In this document: in pieces, positions 61,565 through 64,000 of the stretch | Layout: each line of letters begins with the position of its first letter | Numbering within the stretch: position 1 is the stretch's first letter | From: JACMLD01 sp044227095 | Lineage (GTDB): Bacteria > Bacteroidota > Bacteroidia > Chitinophagales > Chitinophagaceae | DNA: 64,000 nucleotides | Direction of reading: 5' to 3' | NCBI GenBank assembly: GCA_044227095.1 | Contig: JBGAFV010000001.1 | Span: 4,340,001-4,404,000 of the forward strand | Program-made: the position numbers and the translations under genes | The notes under the pieces: model-generated | What the model saw: the letters and a program-made list of their open reading frames with translations, nothing else | What the model was told of the DNA's origin: nothing | Databases searched by the model: none

Positions 61565-63202
61565 TTACTGCCAGCTAAATTTTCCGCCAGTAACCACACG
61601 CATTTTATATAAACTGCTGTGTGCTGTCATATACAAAGTCTTTCCATCTTCATCTCCCCAGGCCATATTGGCCGGGCGTTCAGGTGTGGTAATTTTTCCA
61701 AGCAGTTTACCATCCGCATTTAATATCCATACGCCGCCTGGTGCAGATACATACAAATTTCCCTGCTTATCACATTTCATTCCATCCAGCGCTTCGTCAT
61801 CTTCAGTTGTATTCCAGTCAAAAAAAACCTTGCCATTCTTTAATGTACCATCCTGTTGTACTTCATAACGCCACAATGTTTTAGTATGATGAATATCGCG
61901 GATATCCCAATTGGTTACATAAAGATATTTTTCACCTGGAGAGAATGCCAATCCATTGGGCCCGCCAAGATCTTTTGAAACCACTTTTACTTTTCCATCT
62001 TTTATCATAAACACACCTGAGTAATCCAGTTCTTTGTTTTCATCTTTAAAAAAACCGGGTAATCCATATGGAGGATCTGTAAAATAGATCGTTCCATCAC
62101 TTTTCAATACAATATCGTTGGGACTATTAAAACGTTTACCATCAATTTTATCTGCCAGTACCGTTACAGGGCCTTTTTTTTCATGGCGAATAACGCGGCG
62201 GTTGCCATGTTGGTCAACAATTAAACGCCCTTCTTTATCAATAGCAAGTCCGTTGGAACCCGGTTGACCATACCGGCCAATATCTTCACCGGTATAACCA
62301 CTATGACTTATGTATACGGTTACATTTTTATTTTGGGGGTTGTAACGGTAAATGGTGTTTGTGTTCGGATCGCTGAATAAAAGATAACCATCAGGATGCC
62401 ATACAGGCCCTTCAATAAAAGAAAAACCATCTGCAACTTTTTCTATCATTGTTCCCGGTGCAATAACTGCATTGAGCATTGTATCAATAACTGAAATTTT
62501 ACCAATGTCTTTCCATGCAGGGTTTGATGGCAGTTCCTTATAAAAATCAACAACTGCATTACGCACCCAGATATAATTATCCGGAATTTTTCCTAACGGC
62601 CCATTGATGCCCAGAATAGCAATTGAAAAATGATCCCCCGCCTTTGCGTTGTTGGTAAGGACAACACGGTTTCTTGTATTAAATCCTGCTATCACACCAT
62701 TTCCACTTTGCCCAAACCCCTGCATCTGTTTTCCATTTACCCATATTTCACTGTAATCATCCATTACAATTTCAAAAACAGCTGTTGTGCCTGTTGTTTG
62801 AAAACTGCTAACTGTTTTAGGTATTGTTAGCTCAACCTTAAACCATACAAATGATACAAGGCCCATGCCCTCACGCATTTCAAGGTCTGTTGGATGAATG
62901 GGTTTGAACCCGGCATCAAAATCAGCCGCACCTATTTGCGGATGCAGCGTATGTGTTTTTATCGGCATCCCGGTTGGGTATAATAACATTGCATCTGTAC
63001 CTGATGGCCCGGGTGTTTTAAAATCTGCTTCGGCTATATGCGCTGGTTGTACATACCATTCTGCATTCACCAATGCAGCACCGTTGTTTGTACGCAAATC
63101 GGCAATAGCCAGAGGTTTATCAACTGCAAGTTGTCGCGTCTCCTGCGCAATGACAGCCCACGAATGCCATATCCATATGCACAGGAATAATGATTTTTTC
63201 AT
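61565..63202 (-). CDS. Exported SMP-30/gluconolactonase-like beta-propeller protein
   Basis: 545 aa with a Sec signal (MKKSLFLCIWIWHSWAVIAQ). The N-terminal 220 residues form a jelly-roll-like domain (VFEIVMDDYSEIWVNGKQMQGFGQSGNG). The rest is an SMP-30 six-bladed propeller (FSFIEGPVWHPDGYLLFSDPNTNTIYRY; GLAIDKEGRLIVDQHGNRRVIR; DIVLKSDGTIYFTDPPYGLP; GGPNGLAFSPGEKYLYVTNW). Metal ligands E and N/D are in the expected blades. Sugar-lactone hydrolysis is the family reaction; the substrate is not readable. Confidence 0.9.
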   Translation of the reverse strand: MKKSLFLCIWIWHSWAVIAQETRQLAVDKPLAIADLRTNNGAALVNAEWYVQPAHIAEADFKTPGPSGTDAMLLYPTGMPIKTHTLHPQIGAADFDAGFKPIHPTDLEMREGMGLVSFVWFKVELTIPKTVSSFQTTGTTAVFEIVMDDYSEIWVNGKQMQGFGQSGNGVIAGFNTRNRVVLTNNAKAGDHFSIAILGINGPLGKIPDNYIWVRNAVVDFYKELPSNPAWKDIGKISVIDTMLNAVIAPGTMIEKVADGFSFIEGPVWHPDGYLLFSDPNTNTIYRYNPQNKNVTVYISHSGYTGEDIGRYGQPGSNGLAIDKEGRLIVDQHGNRRVIRHEKKGPVTVLADKIDGKRFNSPNDIVLKSDGTIYFTDPPYGLPGFFKDENKELDYSGVFMIKDGKVKVVSKDLGGPNGLAFSPGEKYLYVTNWDIRDIHHTKTLWRYEVQQDGTLKNGKVFFDWNTTEDDEALDGMKCDKQGNLYVSAPGGVWILNADGKLLGKITTPERPANMAWGDEDGKTLYMTAHSSLYKMRVVTGGKFSWQ

Positions 63203-63255
63203 AATTTATCTTTGAAATGCAGAATTTTTGTTTGTTGAAAGACAGCATGCTGATT

Positions 63256-63726
63256 TTAATTAACCGGAATTTTTGCACCTGCATTCGCCATGTCTTCGTC
63301 CTGCTGTGCGCTGGCACTTCCGCTAACACCAATTGCACCTATTACCTGGCCGTCTACCACAATAGGAATACCGCCTTGCAAAAAAGTATGTCCTACAGTA
63401 ATCAATGCCTGTCTTCCACCATTAATAGCATTTTCTAGTTTAGATGATGGAGCCCTGAAAGTAGCCGCCGTATTTGCTTTTTTAATTGCCACCTCTGATG
63501 CAGCGGGAAATGTATTATCAAGCCTTTCTAAATAAACAAGGTTGCCACCGCCATCTACTATGGCAATTGCGCCACCTGGGGCATTGTTTGCTTTTGCATA
63601 CTTTATAGCCTCTGCAGTTATTTTTTTTGCAGCTTCAAGTGAAATTGATTTGGTTGTAATCAATTGGGCTGAACATGTTGTTGAAACTGTCAGCATAATC
63701 AGGATACACTGGAATATATTTTTCAT
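63256..63726 (-). CDS. Exported GlcG/HbpS family protein
   Basis: 156 aa with a Sec signal (MKNIFQCILIMLTVSTTCSAQ). The fold is indicated by AAKKITAEAIKYAKANNAPGGAIAIVDGGGNLVYLERLDNTFPAASEVAIKKANTAATFR and a Gly-rich end GGIPIVVDGQVIGAIGVSGSASAQQDEDMANAG. The family includes heme-binding HbpS and GlcG of glycolate utilisation clusters. Same strand as the SMP-30 gene, 54 bp upstream, so possibly one unit. Confidence 0.9.
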   Translation of the reverse strand: MKNIFQCILIMLTVSTTCSAQLITTKSISLEAAKKITAEAIKYAKANNAPGGAIAIVDGGGNLVYLERLDNTFPAASEVAIKKANTAATFRAPSSKLENAINGGRQALITVGHTFLQGGIPIVVDGQVIGAIGVSGSASAQQDEDMANAGAKIPVN

Positions 63727-63771
63727 GATTTTTTTTGTGTGGTGATATTATAGTTTTGTCTTTTTATGTTT

Positions 63772-64000
63772 TTAGTTTGATGGCGCAGCATCTGTCTTTG
63801 CAGGCTGAGCAGGCTTATCGAATTTCACTTTTTTGCCTGCATGTTTCTTTACTTCTTCAGGCCAATAGCTATCTGCTTTTGCAGTATTGCCGGCAACATC
63901 TTTGTTAAACTGATCAAAAGCATCTTTTGTATGCTGCAGTATTAAACGTCCATCTACAAACTGAAAAATAGTAGGATCGATTGGTCGCAATTTGCCCAGG
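63772..64000 (-). CDS. C-terminal part of a protein cut by the window edge (YHS-like context)
   Basis: The frame is open to the window edge, so only the last 75 or so residues are seen (GKLRPIDPTIFQFVDGRLILQHTKDAFDQFNKDVAGNTAKADSYWPEEVKKHAGKKVKFDKPAQ...). LILQHTKDAFDQFNKDVAGNTAKADSYWPE resembles the end of periplasmic YHS-type proteins. A Lys/Pro/Ala-rich tail (KPAQPAKTDAAPSN) ends it. Minus strand, upstream of the GlcG-like gene. Confidence 0.65.
   Translation of the reverse strand, partial: LGKLRPIDPTIFQFVDGRLILQHTKDAFDQFNKDVAGNTAKADSYWPEEVKKHAGKKVKFDKPAQPAKTDAAPSN

Overview
The window looks like a chromosomal segment of a member of the Bacteroidota, most likely family Chitinophagaceae. 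The evidence is SusC/SusD pairs, many Cys-anchored lipoproteins, a type IX secretion C-terminal domain, TAnnTTTG promoter motifs, weak Shine-Dalgarno signals and an AT-leaning base composition. No rRNA, tRNA, transposase, integrase or CRISPR array was seen.

Layout. 1-8077: the end of a polysaccharide-utilisation locus (SusC end, SusD, two PKD-type lipoproteins, two GH16 laminarinase-like enzymes, a GH30), probably for a beta-1,3/1,6-glucan. 8078-8758 and 15154-15626: intergenic blocks of one shared tandem repeat of about 56 bp. 8759-13662 (minus strand): a LuxR-type response regulator, its TPR histidine kinase and a LamG protein with a type IX sorting tail. 13833-16256: a PLD-like zinc-ribbon protein, small exported proteins and one protein of unknown role.

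16804-38658 is the striking part: about 24 consecutive gene cassettes, all on the + strand, each holding one or two small genes and separated by 24 related imperfect palindromes, mostly 183-225 bp. Each palindrome opens with an RYYYAAC-like box and closes with a GTTRRRY-like box. The first bases of many cassettes are the reverse complement of their own last bases, as expected if a circular cassette recombines at GTT within a folded attC site. This is an integron-type cassette array without an integrase in view. The sites are unusually long, and 13 carry a nearly invariant 29-nt apical hairpin. Cargo includes a TIR protein plus PD-(D/E)XK nuclease pair, a HEPN-type (TIGR02391-like) protein, an Imm33-like protein, a cyclase-fold-like protein, RidA, GNAT, a DUF4262 protein, a DUF2975/Xre pair and many exported proteins of unknown function.

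38713-64000 returns to ordinary chromosomal genes: a cupin; a PAS-GAF-sigma54 regulator with an altered Walker A motif; a LysE exporter; a thioredoxin-like protein without its cysteines and a Crp/Fnr regulator; an alpha-glucan operon (GH57-like, SDR, GH63-like, GH133-like debranching enzyme); a TMEM175 channel; a YHS protein; GMC oxidoreductase, aquaporin and glyoxalase-type proteins; a subtilase with a glycogen-binding-like C-terminus; a membrane redox cluster (ferric-reductase-like domain fused to Rieske); CoaB; an SMP-30 protein; a GlcG/HbpS protein; and the end of a protein cut by the window edge.
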